From NCBI RefSeq assembly GCF_963678635.1, contig NC_087067.1, positions 56,643,964 through 56,707,963 on the forward strand: a stretch of 64,000 nt of DNA, written 5' to 3'. The stretch's first letter is position 1; every line of letters begins with the position of its first letter. Positions 45,051-57,630 of this stretch are shown here, in pieces. Made by a program: the position numbers and the translations under genes. This DNA comes from Symsagittifera roscoffensis. Its lineage: Eukaryota; Xenacoelomorpha; Acoela; Convolutidae. The notes under the pieces were generated by a model that was not told the DNA's origin, ran no database searches, and was given only the letters and a program-made list of their open reading frames with translations.

Positions 45051-46462
45051 AACTAGTTTTTTACTTTTGTAGTTCAATCAATTTACTTTTTGCTCCACCT
45101 CCTGATACATTATTCAATACCCTGTAGGTGAAGGCGCTTCACTTTCCATCATCATTGTGGCTAAAACAAACTACCTGTGTTTCTAGTCTCGATCTGTTTT
45201 TTTTTTCGATCTGTTGTTTCTTGAGTCACTCTTGAACGGTTTATTTGCACATCACTTAGCTTTCTGTAACAGTATGCTCAAACGTTGCTCTTACTATTGG
45301 ATCACGTTGATATATCTGTCTACTATAAACAAGTGAGCGCTCTGAACATTCGGACTTTCTTCATTAAAACATCAAGATACTTGCGTGCAACATTTCCTTC
45401 TGGTACAATAACCAATTTACCGTGAAGATCCACACTTTCGATCCCTCATTCAGTTTTCAACATTGCCTTGATGTGCGAAGAGAAGTTTACTATGCTTGCT
45501 TCGCTCGGGTGCTCAGTAATGGTTTAATTGAGATCTTGTGATTTTTGTACTAATTGTGTTAACACATAACGTTTGTTGGTCAAATAATCGAACTCATCAA
45601 TTTGAAGATCGTAGTTTCGATAAAAATTAATGTTTCCACAGCCACATGCACATTTCCAATCCGTATGTCTCTTGTTTACGTTCACACAATTTCAATGATA
45701 TTTTTAATTTACAAGTCTGGCAATTAACTGAAAATTTGCGATGTTCATTTTTTCAAATTGCATACTGCGCCAACACTTTTCATTATAAAATTAAAACAAA
45801 ACACTTTTTGCAACAAAGCGTCCAAATTTTGAGAAAACTTTCATTTTTGAACTGCCTGTAAACTTTGAATAATATTTGTTAATCTATACAAACTTCAGGA
45901 AACTCAGTTCTGTTTTTTACTTTTTTTCAGCCTGACTGTAGAATTCATCTTTTTTCAAGGTCATAAGTTTGAACAAAAATGAACACAAGGTCATCAAAGT
46001 ACGTGTTTTTCATTTGACGAAAATGAGCACCTGCTGGTTAAATCAGACATCAGTCTATTCAACTGACTACAATACACAAAAATAAGATAGTGATACAGTT
46101 TTTAGATATAGGCAACTTAGAGAACATAAATCAAAACTTGGGTTTGTTTGTCCGTTGTGTAGTTGAAGTTAAAAAACCGAAATCATAGGACAGAAAAAAT
46201 CAGAGAATCACCCCAAAACAAACTCCATTTCCGCAAAATGTTCGATTTAGTGTTAGTTTTGATTTGTTTTAGAAAATTGCCAATAAAACTGAACCAACTG
46301 GAGTTTTAATCTCAAAAAACTGAAGTTGGCCACTCAAAAAATGTAGGTTTTCAGCCAAAGCCATCAAGGAGTAAGTCTTTAGGGTGAGCTGTATTTAATT
46401 TTTGTTGTCTAAAAGCTTGCATCGTTAAAAACTTACAACCTTCTAAGACGAGTGTCAGTGGA
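45051..46462. other. Unassigned AT-rich stretch
   Basis: No supported gene. 45640-45860 again has GCACAT/ACATGC-type motifs in T/A-rich surroundings. Confidence 0.35.
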
Positions 46463-47384
46463 CGCCCGGGTTGACCTCCATACACCGAAAATGCTTATCA
46501 TACAATTCCATACATCAAGTGTGTGGGAAAATGCTTGTCATACAACTTTCATACAATTTCTAAAAATGGTTGAAAACTGGTATAAACTCATTTCTGTGGT
46601 TGTTTATTTCTAAAAAAACAATCTGGTGATAAAAAACTGAGGTTTTCGTTTTTTGAAAAAAATGCTTATCATACAATTCCCATATATGGATATTGTATGA
46701 CTGGCATTTTTTTGATGGCGACACAAAAAATTTTTCAAGTAATTTTGAAAATTTGGCCCAAAAATTTTTTTTGTTTTTTTTTTCAACCGCAAATCGATTT
46801 TCGTACGCAAACAAACATTTTTCGAAAAAAAAATTTTTGCATGCAAAATTTAATATTTTGTGTGCATAACGTAGTCCTGGATACGATAAAATTGGCTTTT
46901 ATTTTCTTTTCACTGAATTTTTTTTTTCAAAAACACTGAAAATTCCTCTTTTGTTTATATGGGGTGTTAATGAACGCCTTGATCAATGTCTGATAATTTG
47001 AAAATTCAAAAATTTAATATATTCATCATTAAAAAATTTTGCCAAAAAATATAAGTTTGTTACTTTTGTTATATCAATTGTGAAAGACAGCCAAATTCAG
47101 GTCGATTTCTATGCATTGTAAATGCAAGACCGTCCAACCTTTGGTGTTTTGAGTAACCAAGGTCATTGTCACTTGTGTTCGGTTGCAACTACAACCGAAA
47201 ATTTTTCAGAAAGAAAAAATCAAAATTTTTGGTTTATGGGAAAACACCTATCATACAATTTTCATATATGGAAAAATGCTTATCATAGAGTTTTCATACA
47301 ATTTTCTGTACGTATGGAATTGTATGACAAGAAGTTTCTCATATATGGAAATTGTATGATAAGAAGTTTTGATCAACCCGGGCG
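46463..47384. mobile_element. TIR element (MITE-like), 922 bp
   Basis: Terminal inverted repeat CGCCCGGGTTGA at 46463-46474 and its complement at 47373-47384. Just inside both ends lie several CTTATCATACAATT(C)CATA segments in both orientations (46493, 46531, 46662, 47250, 47330-47360), as in foldback or MITE elements with subterminal repeats. No transposase ORF inside. No clear target-site duplication next to the repeats, so the exact ends are uncertain. Confidence 0.6.
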
Positions 47385-47399
47385 GTAAACGACGAAGCT

Positions 47400-47656
47400 A
47401 GTAACTTGTAAGGTTTGTGTTTCGAACACTGAAAATGGGGAGACTCTTTTATTTTACGGTATTTAAGTTTGTTTTCTTTTTTTTCACGCAAAATTAGGTA
47501 CAAAAAACAATAAACGGAATGGGCTGAGTGTGAATGATGTTTTAAATTTCCAGAAACTTTTGTCAGTGTCGATATACATTGGTTGCAAGTTTTTGACTTA
47601 GTCGAATTTCGAGCGTAAAAAGCGAGCGGGCATCTTATTATAGACGGACACGCCAT
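47400..47656 (-). CDS. Possible zinc-finger fragment (BED or C2H2-like)
   Basis: A minus-strand frame holds TCNQCISTLTKVSGNLKHH followed by SHSAHS, with C-x2-C then His residues at C2H2/BED-like spacing. The frame runs into the TIR element at 47384. No transposase or other domain follows. It could be a remnant of a hAT-type transposase N-terminus, or chance. Confidence 0.25.
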
Positions 47657-48163
47657 GAAATTTTTCTTTTTTTCTTCAAGACGTGAAAAATTAGTTTTAC
47701 TCCAGTAAAATTAGATTTTTAGATTTATTTAGCGCTATCTAGGGAGAACCAAAAAACAAAAAAAATTCAAAACATCAAAAAAAAAAACGTGAATTATTTT
47801 TTGTTGTGTTTTTCTAATGGTTTTTAAAACAAAAACTATTGCTAAATCTGCCTATTTTACAATAAATACTAATTTTACTTAATTTTTGGGCTTTTCAGAT
47901 CTTTTCGTCGCACCACGCTCAAAAAATGACTCTAATTTAAAAAAAATGGATGGAACATTCTCTTCTACTTGCAGGGAGCAAACGACTATTCTTGTTCAAA
48001 ACTTGTGAGGACACGTAATATGTGAGCAATGGCAGCAAGGTTAAAATTGAGCTAAGCATAAAATGACAATTTCAATTTTTATGTTAGACAATTACAGCAC
48101 AGAGGGTGAAATAAGAGTGTCACCACTTCAATGGAGAAATTGAACTACAAGAAAAAGGATAAC
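47657..48163. other. Unassigned AT-rich stretch
   Basis: No ORF or repeat that I can support. Confidence 0.3.
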
Positions 48164-48711
48164 ATTAAGACCAGGGGCGGATTTGGGGGGGGGGGGAGGT
48201 AGGGAGGGACGGTTTACGCCCCCCCCCCCCCCCCCCTCAGGGATTCGACCCCCTGCGGACCCAAAGGGTCCCCATTATGATACTTTTTCAGAAACCCATT
48301 TTGGCCGACCGACCCTAAAATTTTTCTAAAGGCGCCTTTGACGCCAAAATAAACAAACTTTGAGGGGGAGCGCGCGTCAAAAAAAACGCGATTTTTTTGT
48401 CAAAATGTTTCAAAAAGTGCCCAAAAATGGCTTTTTGACAGTTTTTTCAAAAATTTGCCTGCGGCTCAAAAAATTTTGCCAAAATAGGGGCAAAACAGTG
48501 CTTTGGGAGACTAAAAAAAAGGTCGTCAAAATTTTCGAATTTTTTTAAAAATCCGCCTCCCCTCGAAAAAATCCTAGATCCGCCCCTTCTCCTATTATAA
48601 ATCGAAAAATCAATTCGGTCGACACCTAAAAAAGGTCGAAAAAATGTTCGAATTTTTTTTGAAAATCCCCCTCCCCCTCGAGAAAATCCTAGATCCGCCC
48701 CTGATTAAGAC
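48164..48711. mobile_element. hAT-type MITE with 8-bp target duplication
   Basis: ATTAAGAC at 48164-48171 and 48704-48711 flank an element that starts CAGGGGCGGATTTGG (48172) and ends CCTAGATCCGCCCCTG (48703). CAGGGGCGGAT ends with 8-bp duplications are typical of hAT-family MITEs in animals. The 532-bp element has no transposase. It holds G12 (48185-48196) and C18 (48219-48236) runs, which may form G-quadruplexes. A second right end, AATCCTAGATCCGCCCCT, lies at about 48570-48587, so the right terminal 75 bp or so is duplicated in tandem. Confidence 0.85.
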
Positions 48712-49188
48712 TCTTGCAGCAAGGTATCCTGGAGAAAAAAATAAACTGGGGAGAAAAGCATACACATTCTTCGAACTGGAATAATTTTTTCCTGTAAGCT
48801 GGTTGTGAAGAAATTTTTCATTCCTTGTGTAAAAAAAACAAATATTTTGTCTCACTCAAACAAAAGAACAAACTTTTAAAATATAACGACTCTCAATTTA
48901 TTGCATTGAAGGATTAACTTTCGAGCTAGAATATACCAAAAAAAAAAGTTATTTTGTGTCAGCTTCTGGCAGAAGAAAATTCAGACCATTATCGGGTTCA
49001 AAAGTTTTTCAGAAAAAAACATTAGATATCAACCTGAATTATTTTTGGTTACCTTTCTTTTTTTTGCTTCAAATGCGTTGCTTTTTTTCAGTTAAAAACT
49101 GAGGATGTATACCTTATTTTATCCATAGAAGTAGTTTGCATTTTTAAGCTTGAATCAGTAAATGAAAGTCCTGGATTTGGTTTGTTAA
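48712..49188. other. Unassigned AT-rich stretch
   Basis: No supported gene or repeat between the MITE and the LTR. Confidence 0.3.
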
Positions 49189-49382
49189 AGTAGGAAAACA
49201 GATCGAGTGTATGAAAGTAAATTAAGGTATGTCGAACTGTATCTTATAGAATGTAAGGCAAACTGCACTTGGTATTTCAGGCGTATCCAGACGTAGAAAG
49301 AACAGTGATTAGAGAAAGATCGGTGGCCAGACATTTAAGGACTCCATTAGCAAAATTTTATATAAACTGTAAGCCTATGTCA
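49189..49382 (-). repeat. 3' LTR of Ty3/Gypsy element 2
   Basis: Matches 54182-54381 at about 80-85% (shared GGCGTATCCAGACGTAGAAA, TAGGAAAACAGAT and CCTATGTCA). On the minus strand the LTR runs TGACATAGG...CCTAC(A), with the TG...CA ends usual for LTRs. The divergence between the two LTRs indicates an old insertion. No clear target duplication. Confidence 0.75.
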
Positions 49383-52300
49383 TAGGGTCACCCACAAAAT
49401 TTAAACGACTTGTTTAAATTTAAAGAACTCAAATAGCAACTTGTAGATCGATGTATTTAGTATATAAATAAATTAGTTATGTTTTGCATTTTGTTTGTGC
49501 ACTTCAGTATAAAGGCTTTTCACTTAGCCCACCCTCTCCCAGGGTTCGCTTCTCGCGTTTCATATTCTTTTGCATAATTATCTTGGATCAGTCTGATTAT
49601 TACTCCGCCCAATTTTATGACCGCTTTTCGCGCTCGCTTCGATCTTCATGGTGGCGTATCGTCACCCATGCGTATTTCTGGAGTCGTGGTCGTAGTTTCT
49701 TGCGTTCCCCCGCTTGCGCGTTGATCGGTTCCTATCGCAATTGCTTTTCCCCTCGTTTTGGTTTCCGCTTTAGCCGTTGGTGTGTTCGCTTCGTCCGCCG
49801 TGTCGTCGAAATTTTCGTCGCCAGATTTGGCGATTCTTTTTTTTTCTTTGCTTCTCTGATGTCATATTTCTAATATTGGCCGCTCTTTTTGCTTGGGCCA
49901 GTCTCTCATTTTGAACCGTTGATTTATCAGCCCCATTTGGTAGACCGTCAGCAAGGTTTTCTGCCCGATGACTCGTTGTACATTATGAAGGGCCTGCGAC
50001 TCCTCCGATCTCCGGTTCTAGCTCGTATCTAAACGTGACACCGCTTCTCCATAATAAATAGTCGTTTTTCATTATCACGGTATGTGGCGTATTTTTTTTT
50101 TCAATTTTATGATCTCGGCTAACATTCGGGGTCGCCTCGGTTTCGGGTGCCATTGTTAGGTCACTTCTCCTATACCAGTCCTGCATCCTGAAAGGGTCTT
50201 CGTTGGATCTTTCGCTCCTTCCGTCTGAAAAGGACAGTTTTTGATTAATTATTTTGTTGCAGTTACGATTTTTCAAACTTGGACATTTTTTTTAAGTTTC
50301 CCAACACCGTGTTCGCTTCTCTGCCATGAAGTGCTTCTTATAGAATTAGATTCGCCTTACTATGCGTGATGAATCACGAAGCGCTTAGTGTTTTTAGTAA
50401 AACAGGTTTGAACTTTTGCTCGGTACCTTCCTTGAGATATGTTATTACGTACTTCTTAAGGGAGCAAATGGTTCTTTCAACCATACCGGTTGCCCGATGA
50501 TCTCGAACTGGCTATTTAAACAACTTAAAATTTTCTGTTTTTTTTTGCAGAAGGTTTAATCTTGTTCGAGAAGAAATCGGAGGCCTAATCCATGTGAGGT
50601 TTTCTGGTATCGCCGTTAGTAGCGATATACTTTTAAGGAAATTTCCAGACAATTTTTAAATTTTTGCTAGAGCATACATAGGCCGACGGCCAGTGAGAAA
50701 ATGCATCGACGGCTATGAGGGCGTTTTTTTCCTCCTTTTTACGTACTTCACGGGCTCCCAAAAGACCATCTGGACTATTTTGTCGGGTTCCTTTGGTACA
50801 TTCATTTCTTCTACGTCACCCTTGGCTATGTCAGGTCTTAGGTTTTTCCTGCTACTAGGCAATGTTTGAATAGCTTGGCCGTCGCTGCCAAGTTCCTGTA
50901 TATCATGGTCATCCATTTTGTCGCGGCCATGACCGTAGTAGAGTAGTCAATTCAATATCGGGGTCGCCAGCGCCTTCGGTATTGCGCAACTCGCCCATCC
51001 ATCCACAGGCAGTTTTCTTTCACCGCGAAGTCTGGGCAGTGTTGTACGTAGAAATGGCCCAGGTTCGTAAGGACCTCTTTCGCCTTGCGATTTTTGTCCT
51101 GTATTGCGTCGCGTATGATCTAGATAACGGGGTCCTTTTCTCTTTTCGTCTGCACCAACTTCAGGGAAAAAGTTATCGGGTGTTTCACCCGCCGCACCAC
51201 CCTACTGTCTGTTGGTAATACTGAGTAGATCCATTTCTTTGTATTGATGAGGAGGTTGCAAAGGTCAGAAAATTTTGATGGGAACGAGATTATCGTGTTA
51301 AAAATCTTGGATGACGTAGTCTGCTGGGGTAGTTTTTCTAGTGGGATCACTTCTATGTCCGACTGGCAGCTGCTTGAGCCAAGTGTTGAGACCGGGTTTG
51401 TCTAATTATTCAGGACCACGTTCAGGTTTACGTTCTCTGATTGAGTGGAACTATTCAATATGGCACTACTATTATTCGGCTTGTCTGGAGTTGACCTGGA
51501 GAAACATTGGCTCATATCTTTTAAGTTGAAATTCTTGATAAATTGAGAAGAGAGTGAGCAACTTGCTTGCAATCCTTGAGAACGAAGTCTGTTTTTCCGC
51601 TTTCCCGCTAAAACATACATTATGCTGTATGCAAATATCTTTCTTACCATTGAGCGTTGTTATTAGTTGAAACGTATTTGCATTTTCCCACCCTTCGGTT
51701 TTCGCAAGTATTGATCAGAAAAAGTCTTTCCCTCAATTATTCGTTCTTTTTTCTGTTTCCCTTGACGAATTTAATGCTTGGCTTTACATGTTAAAATTTA
51801 CAAATGTAAAAGTGGAAAAACAATGGCTAGCAGTGGACGCACTTGACGAGGGGTATCTTGATAAAAATCTACCAATCCCATTTTTGACCCTTGGCGGTGT
51901 TCTCTCTTGAAATCGAAAAGTAATAACCTATCGTACCGCCCGGTTAATCTGCTGAAAAATGACTTAATACCTTTGGGCAGTGGAATAAATATCGTTAGTA
52001 ATGCTGTATGGCCTGAAATAATTGTAACATATCGTCCTTAAGAGTAATTTCGATAAGAACTGTAGCCCATACGACGGCGGAATTCAGATATCTTGACGCG
52101 ACTGAAATTGGTTACCTTCCAACTTGGCTATGCTGTTCCACCTACGCTTCCCGACCATCGTGGCTTGCGTCGCATACAATACACGTTTTCCAGTGTAATT
52201 CGAAGTGTTAGTCCGCGGCGCTTTTAGTACGTTTATAGCTTTCGTTTTTCGTATAAGTGGCGTAATTCGGGTAATACTTGTTTGGTTACCCAGCCATTGG

Positions 52301-54181
52301 CAACTAGATGTCGCGAATTGGAATTTTCGGAGTTTAAGTCAAATTGTCTTAAGAATTTTCTCTACTAACGCAATATGTTCAATTTTGGTTCACTTTGAGA
52401 CGATTATTATGTCGTCTTTGAACGAGTGTGCCTGCAGGAACTACCCTATGAGAAAGTCCATTTTTTGGAAGCTCAGCGGCTATCTCTCAAACCAATCTCA
52501 AAACGGTAGGTCGCGGTGCCCTTCCCAACTACTAATGAGAAAATGCATTGTCAACTTGTTTTCGACTCAAATTGTTTATCCGGGGACACAAATTGTTTAT
52601 CCGAACGTTTTTCATGTTTTACGATATTTCCCTCCTGCAGTAGACCAAATTTTCTCTTTTCACTTTATGCTGTAGACTAATGGGCACTCTCCGCCCTATT
52701 TGTTACACCGATTTTAATATGTCGAAAGAATCTGCCCGTAACTTGGCATTGCGTGTGAGTCCTATTCTGGAAAATGGTTTTTGGAACAAATTCCAGAAAT
52801 ATGACTGCCGCTCATCCAAATCATGCTCCTCGGAATTTGTGTTTCCCTCTGCCACTTTCATCACTCAATCCCTTTGGACCAGCTCCAAACCCAAGGATCC
52901 CATCAGGTCGCGCCTCAGGATCGATTGATGTTTTCTTGCAATGACCGAAATGTTCTGCTGAGTGACCCAATCGTTTAGTTCGATCGTTTCAGTTCTGGCA
53001 AGCTAAAGATGATTTTTGGGGAGTCGTTGTCAACCCACAACCAGGTACTTCTATCGCACACGTTGGCCGGAATCCTTGCAATGGGAAACTAAAATTCGGT
53101 TAGTTTCTGCTTACAGTTTATCGCCATTACTGTATCTTAGCTCAATCTCGTAGACGGCTCGTTTTCCCCCAGCCTGTTGATTCACCCATCCGACTGGTTG
53201 TTCCTGACTACTGCTTGCCATGCTTTGGTTACTCTGGTGATGCTCCTGCTTTTCCTGCATCATCCCAACGCGTCCTCTCCCTCTCCACTGTTTGGTTCTC
53301 AGACGGCTTCCCCAATATGTCCTCTCATGTTGCATGTCACATTCTTAGCTGGGCTCACGATGATGAGTTCTAAGGTAAAATTAGGAGCATCACAGTTAGA
53401 GCACTTTCGGAAGTTTGCCCCCCCCCCCCGGTCCAGTTCGGCGTCCGCCGAGCCCTCAGTTCCGGGAGTATCTCGTTCCCCGTCGGATGTTCCCCACTGG
53501 CTCTTGTTTGTTGCTAATATGTGACGATGACGCTGGCTTTGCCGTGTACCATTTGTATGCTTTATCCCCTCGTTCAAAGGATAAAGCAATCCTTATTCTT
53601 TCTCCGGAGTCTTGATAACTCCCGCTAGCAATCCGATTCCCTCATAATCATAATGAACCATCTCTAACGTTCTCCGCCGCGTTCGTGAAGTCGCATCTCC
53701 CCGTCAACGCGCTCAGTTCCGCGTAGAACTTTTCAAATGTCTCTGGCTCCCGTTGTTTGCATTCATAGAACAACCCCCTTTTATGCGTCAAGTAACGTTC
53801 TCGTTTGAATTTACGTTATATATGGTCCAAAACTCTAGAGTATCGTTCTGTTTTTTAGATCGACTTCTGGCTGCCTAGCTTTAGAAACTCGTTGCGCCTT
53901 GTCTCAAATGCATAAGTAAAGGTTCGACTTAAGTTTCTTTTCCGACTCGGTCCGGTTTTTTTCGATCACACCCATTGGCAACGCAGTCACTTGAGTAGCT
54001 GTTAACGTGGCATCGAAATAGGAATCGTCCGGATCCATATCGTTTTTCGCTTTCATAACTCAATGGAATTTAACTACCCATTCCTCCCAATAAGTTGGAG
54101 CATCAGGTGTTCTCGATTCCCAGAAAGAAACAATATTCAAAGGGTTCTTCCCCCTTTTATCTGCTGGCTGCGCTATGTGAA
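49383..54181 (-). pseudogene. Internal region of Ty3/Gypsy element 2 (gag-pol, degenerate)
   Basis: Minus strand, GC-richer than its surroundings. From the 5' side: gag (about 53300-54170; TPDAPTYWEEWVVKF, then TCNMRGHIG, like half of a CCHC knuckle), a likely protease region (53000-53170), RT with FKDDIIIVSK (52400) in place of YxDD and FATSSCQWLG, an RNase H-like CIVCDASHDG (52160), and integrase with LIAVDAFSHWPSAYVC (50690) and a second core piece ASDFFSNKI (50570). Stops and frameshifts occur throughout. The short plus-strand frames here are shadows. Confidence 0.75.
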
Positions 54182-54381
54182 TGTAGGAAAACAGATAGAA
54201 CGTATGAAAGTTAATTTAGGTATGTCCAACTGTATTTTATAGAATGTCAGTCAAACTGCACTTGTTGTTATTTTAGGCGTATCCAGACGTAGAAAAAAAC
54301 AGTGATCAGAGAAAGACCGTTGGCCATTCAAGGACGTCATTATCTAATTTTTACATTAATCTAAATTGTACGCCTATGTCA
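54182..54381 (-). repeat. 5' LTR of Ty3/Gypsy element 2
   Basis: 200 bp, minus strand TGACATAGGCGTAC to GTTTTCCTACA, upstream of gag. A primer-binding site should follow at 54181 and below; the sequence there (TTCACATAGCGCAGCCAGCA on the minus strand) is not an obvious tRNA complement. Confidence 0.75.
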
Positions 54382-54823
54382 GGTTTTGTAATTTTTGAAG
54401 CAAATGTCTAAAGCTGGAAAAATTTGACAGGAAAGTATGTATAAACTCTAAAATTAATTAAAGGTATTGACAATAGCAAACTATTTTCTAGACTAGATAA
54501 CCAGCAAACATTAACTTTTATTCCAATCCTCCATATGATCAAAATATAAACTTTGATGGTTTTTACACTCAAGCTAGGTACTAGCACCGAGGCAAAACTG
54601 TGCATAGGATAATAGTTTAGTGTGCGCAGGTGAGTGGAAACCAGAGACAAATCTCTAAACATCTTGATAATTGTCGACACAATCGCAGGGAACCAAAGAA
54701 AAGCGTTTTTTTTTTCGTGAAATCCGCTGACAAATCACAAAATGCACAATTTGGCCGCGTAATGTTCATAAAAACAACAAAATAGTTATTTTTGAAAACT
54801 CAAAAGATGGCCATTTTGGCTGC
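54382..54823. other. Unassigned stretch before the gap
   Basis: No supported gene; a 90-codon minus frame at 54408-54680 has no recognisable motif. Confidence 0.3.
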
Positions 54824-55023
54824 NNNNNNNNNNNNNNNNNNNNNNNNNNNNNNNNNNNNNNNNNNNNNNNNNNNNNNNNNNNNNNNNNNNNNNNNNNNNN
54901 NNNNNNNNNNNNNNNNNNNNNNNNNNNNNNNNNNNNNNNNNNNNNNNNNNNNNNNNNNNNNNNNNNNNNNNNNNNNNNNNNNNNNNNNNNNNNNNNNNNN
55001 NNNNNNNNNNNNNNNNNNNNNNN
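54824..55023. other. Assembly gap (200 N)
   Basis: Exactly 200 undetermined bases, probably a placeholder of fixed size. The palindrome ATAATCGATTAT follows at once (55024-55035) and again at 55075-55086. Confidence 0.95.
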
Positions 55024-56700
55024 ATAATCGATTATTTTTGTTATTTTGTAGAGACTGACAATAAAAATCCTATATAATCGATTATTATCCATGAAACTTC
55101 AGTGCGGGGTATCTAGACGTAAAGAAAATTATTATTTTGCTTGTCATTGGCTTAGAAACTGTCAAAAAAACAGTATGCCAAGTGAGCCACTTTTAGAATA
55201 AATTGCTGAACGCTATGCAAAAAAAAAACGATTATGCCAAGTGAGTGGTATGCTAATTGGTCTTACCCCTCTATTTCTATATCAATGTGGGCTAATTCGC
55301 GGTGTTGAGTAAATGACTGTTTCTCTCGATATAAGTTGCGCAGAAAAAAAAATGTAGCAAAGGTTGAGAGAAATAGAGCACAGAAGTTTTACGGATATTT
55401 TGCAATAACTTGCAACAGCTTCGCATAACTTGCAATAAATCGGAACAAAACATTGCAAGCAAGCAATAAAAAAAAGACCGAAGTCACAAAAAAGAAAAAA
55501 AACACATCTAAGAAACTCGAAACACTTTATCATTAGTATTTTTTCAATAATTTTAACCTAATTCAAGAAAACTGGATCAATTTTTTTTTTATCCCGCTAA
55601 GAATTCTAAAAATCACGACTTTTTCCGCTGCGTTAAAATCCACTTTCGAATTTGGAATTCGCTCACCCTTTTTGTGATCTTTACGTTCTGCTGCTGTTCA
55701 ATAGTGTAGTTTGCCTTTCTTTAAGCAAAGGAAAAAATAAACTTTTACAAAAATTCAAAAACAAGCTTATGCAAACTTTTCTTGAAAAAATTCAATATTA
55801 CTTGCATTGAGTTCTTTACTATGTTTACTGGTTCTTTAAAAAGCGACTAAGGCGGGAAAGTAAAAAATATATATATAACATCAGAGTTGCTTATAATACA
55901 AAAGACTTCCATAGCAGGAAAAGCCTGAAATCACTTCGGATCCCAAACATAGTGATTTCAAGGCACGCGCGTTACCAATTAATCGAGAGAGAAGTGGCCT
56001 GGAAGTTAATGAGATTTCATTACACAGTAAGGTCACTTTCACTTTCATACAGACTTGTAAGAAAACTTGTTCAATAATTTCGCTGCGAATTTTAAAAAAC
56101 TCCAATATCAAAAAGAAGTCGATCACATTTTTCGAGACTTTTACAATTTAGCTGTTCGATAGTGGAGTTTTTCTTCCTTTTAACAATGTAAAGGCACTCA
56201 ACTTAAGAAGAAATCAAAATTCAAACCGCGAAAAATCAGATTTAAAATGAAATCAGTATCTACTTGCTAAATAATAAATTTGATCAAGGACGCCTAACAA
56301 ATTTTTTAATGAAAAAAGTGAAGCAACAATCAATAAATCAATTTCTTCACCATAATGATTTATTTTTAAAGCTTGTAATATAGTAGGAAACGCAAATTCG
56401 CTTAAGCATAGTCCGTGGTTATCAAGTCTACAAAAGAGAGTAGTGAGTTAGGACCGATGGGTATAACTCATAGAGTAATTTCGGATAGGGTACACCGTCT
56501 GCTCGTCACGCTATCTTATTTTCGGCCGGATAGATTCGTGCAACTTCTTAGTCTAATACCGATCCTAATCTTACTCTTATACTATCTAGTCTCAGGTTGT
56601 TTAACTAGTCTCTGCTAGGCTCAATAGATCTAGGGTATACTGGTTTATTGCGGCTGCTGAAGTGCTCGGGAGAGTTCAACTAATTTCTAAGTTAAATTCA
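55024..56700. other. Unassigned AT-rich region
   Basis: 55100-55130 (GGGGTATCTAGACGTAAAGA) weakly resembles the LTR segment GCGTATCCAGACGTAGAAA, so a related LTR scrap is possible. 56415-56640 has a more balanced base composition and CTA/TAG-rich sequence but no recognisable gene. Confidence 0.3.
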
Positions 56701-56710
56701 AATCTCTCTG

Positions 56711-56738
56711 GTGCTGAAATTACACGTAATTTCAGCAC
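56711..56738. repeat. 28-bp palindrome
   Basis: GTGCTGAAATTAC (56711-56723), two bases AC, then the exact complement GTAATTTCAGCAC (56726-56738). As RNA it would form a 13-bp stem. Confidence 0.8.
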
Positions 56739-57544
56739 TTACAAATAAGTGGGTTGTTAGTTATATGGATCATGATTGGTTAATATTAAATACTTTACAT
56801 TGGTAAAATATCTAATTTATCCAATCATAAAATGTAGTTTAGATCAGGTTCCACCCATCCGGGTTTTACAGAGTTTTTTAGAATAGTTCTTCTGCAATTC
56901 GAAGGATGGATGATGGACGTTGGTTTTTGGCGAACATCATAATTTTCTTCCGTTTCCTCTTTGGTAGAGAAGTTCCAGGAAGCTGGAGTTAGAGACATAA
57001 GACGTTGTGTCTTCTAGTGACAACGACTAAGTCTTTGCAACAAACTCAAATCTGATTTCAGAATGGTTGGCTATGTCAGGTTTTTCTGTTCTTCGTGGAG
57101 AACTTCTTTTGTGTCTGATCTAGTTTGGGAATGGCGTGGAGATTGTGCGTGGAGGGGATGCCTGGTTACTCGGATCTGTACGTATACTTGAACATCGAGG
57201 TGGTCATTGGTCTAGTTCAATGAAGTCCTTTTCTGCGAAGTCAAGTCGTACTCTAAATCCTTTGAGTTGTGATTGTGATTGGCATATCGATTGTAGTTGG
57301 CCATTCTCTCTCGAGTGTAGTGGGGTCGTTTTGTCTTTAGATGTTCGTCCTTGGTGTTGTATTCTGATCTATGTATTGCATAATGTAATTTACATTTTAT
57401 AAAACTTTTATTAGTTTAATATTTTTTAATTATGATTTTAGTTAGTTGTTTTCACAAAAGCTTTTTGTTTTAGTTCGGTTATTTTGAAGAGTTACTCACC
57501 CTTGAGTAGCTCTTATTAAAAATAGAGGTGTGGTCACAAAGCGT
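56739..57544. other. Unassigned region
   Basis: An 88-codon plus frame at 57136-57402 is open but has no recognisable domain. No other feature. Confidence 0.3.
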
Positions 57545-57630
57545 GGATGTAGCGCGGTGGGTTAGGCCGGCTATAGAGCATGCTCAGGACGTCCTTCCTG
57601 GTGGGTTAGGCCAGGAGTGGGAGTATGATT
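57545..57630 (+). other. Possible tRNA-derived SINE head
   Basis: GGATGTAGCGCGGTGGGTTA resembles a tRNA A-box region, and GGTGGGTTAGGCC is repeated twice (57559 and 57600). No B box or cloverleaf could be found by eye, so this stays a weak call. It lies on the plus-strand left side of LTR-like block copy 3. Confidence 0.2.

Noticed and set aside
49484-49873. 129-codon Arg/Phe/Ser-rich plus frame
   Set aside because: It lies within the minus-strand Ty3 element and is an antisense shadow.
52205-52928. 156- and 82-codon plus frames
   Set aside because: They run opposite the RT and gag-protease region of the minus-strand element.
55024-55086. Inverted ATAATCGATTAT pair as a mobile-element end
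   Set aside because: A short self-complementary AT-rich motif beside the gap; no partner structure is visible.
57545-57630. tRNA gene
   Set aside because: Only an A-box-like segment; no B box, anticodon stem or acceptor stem could be paired.
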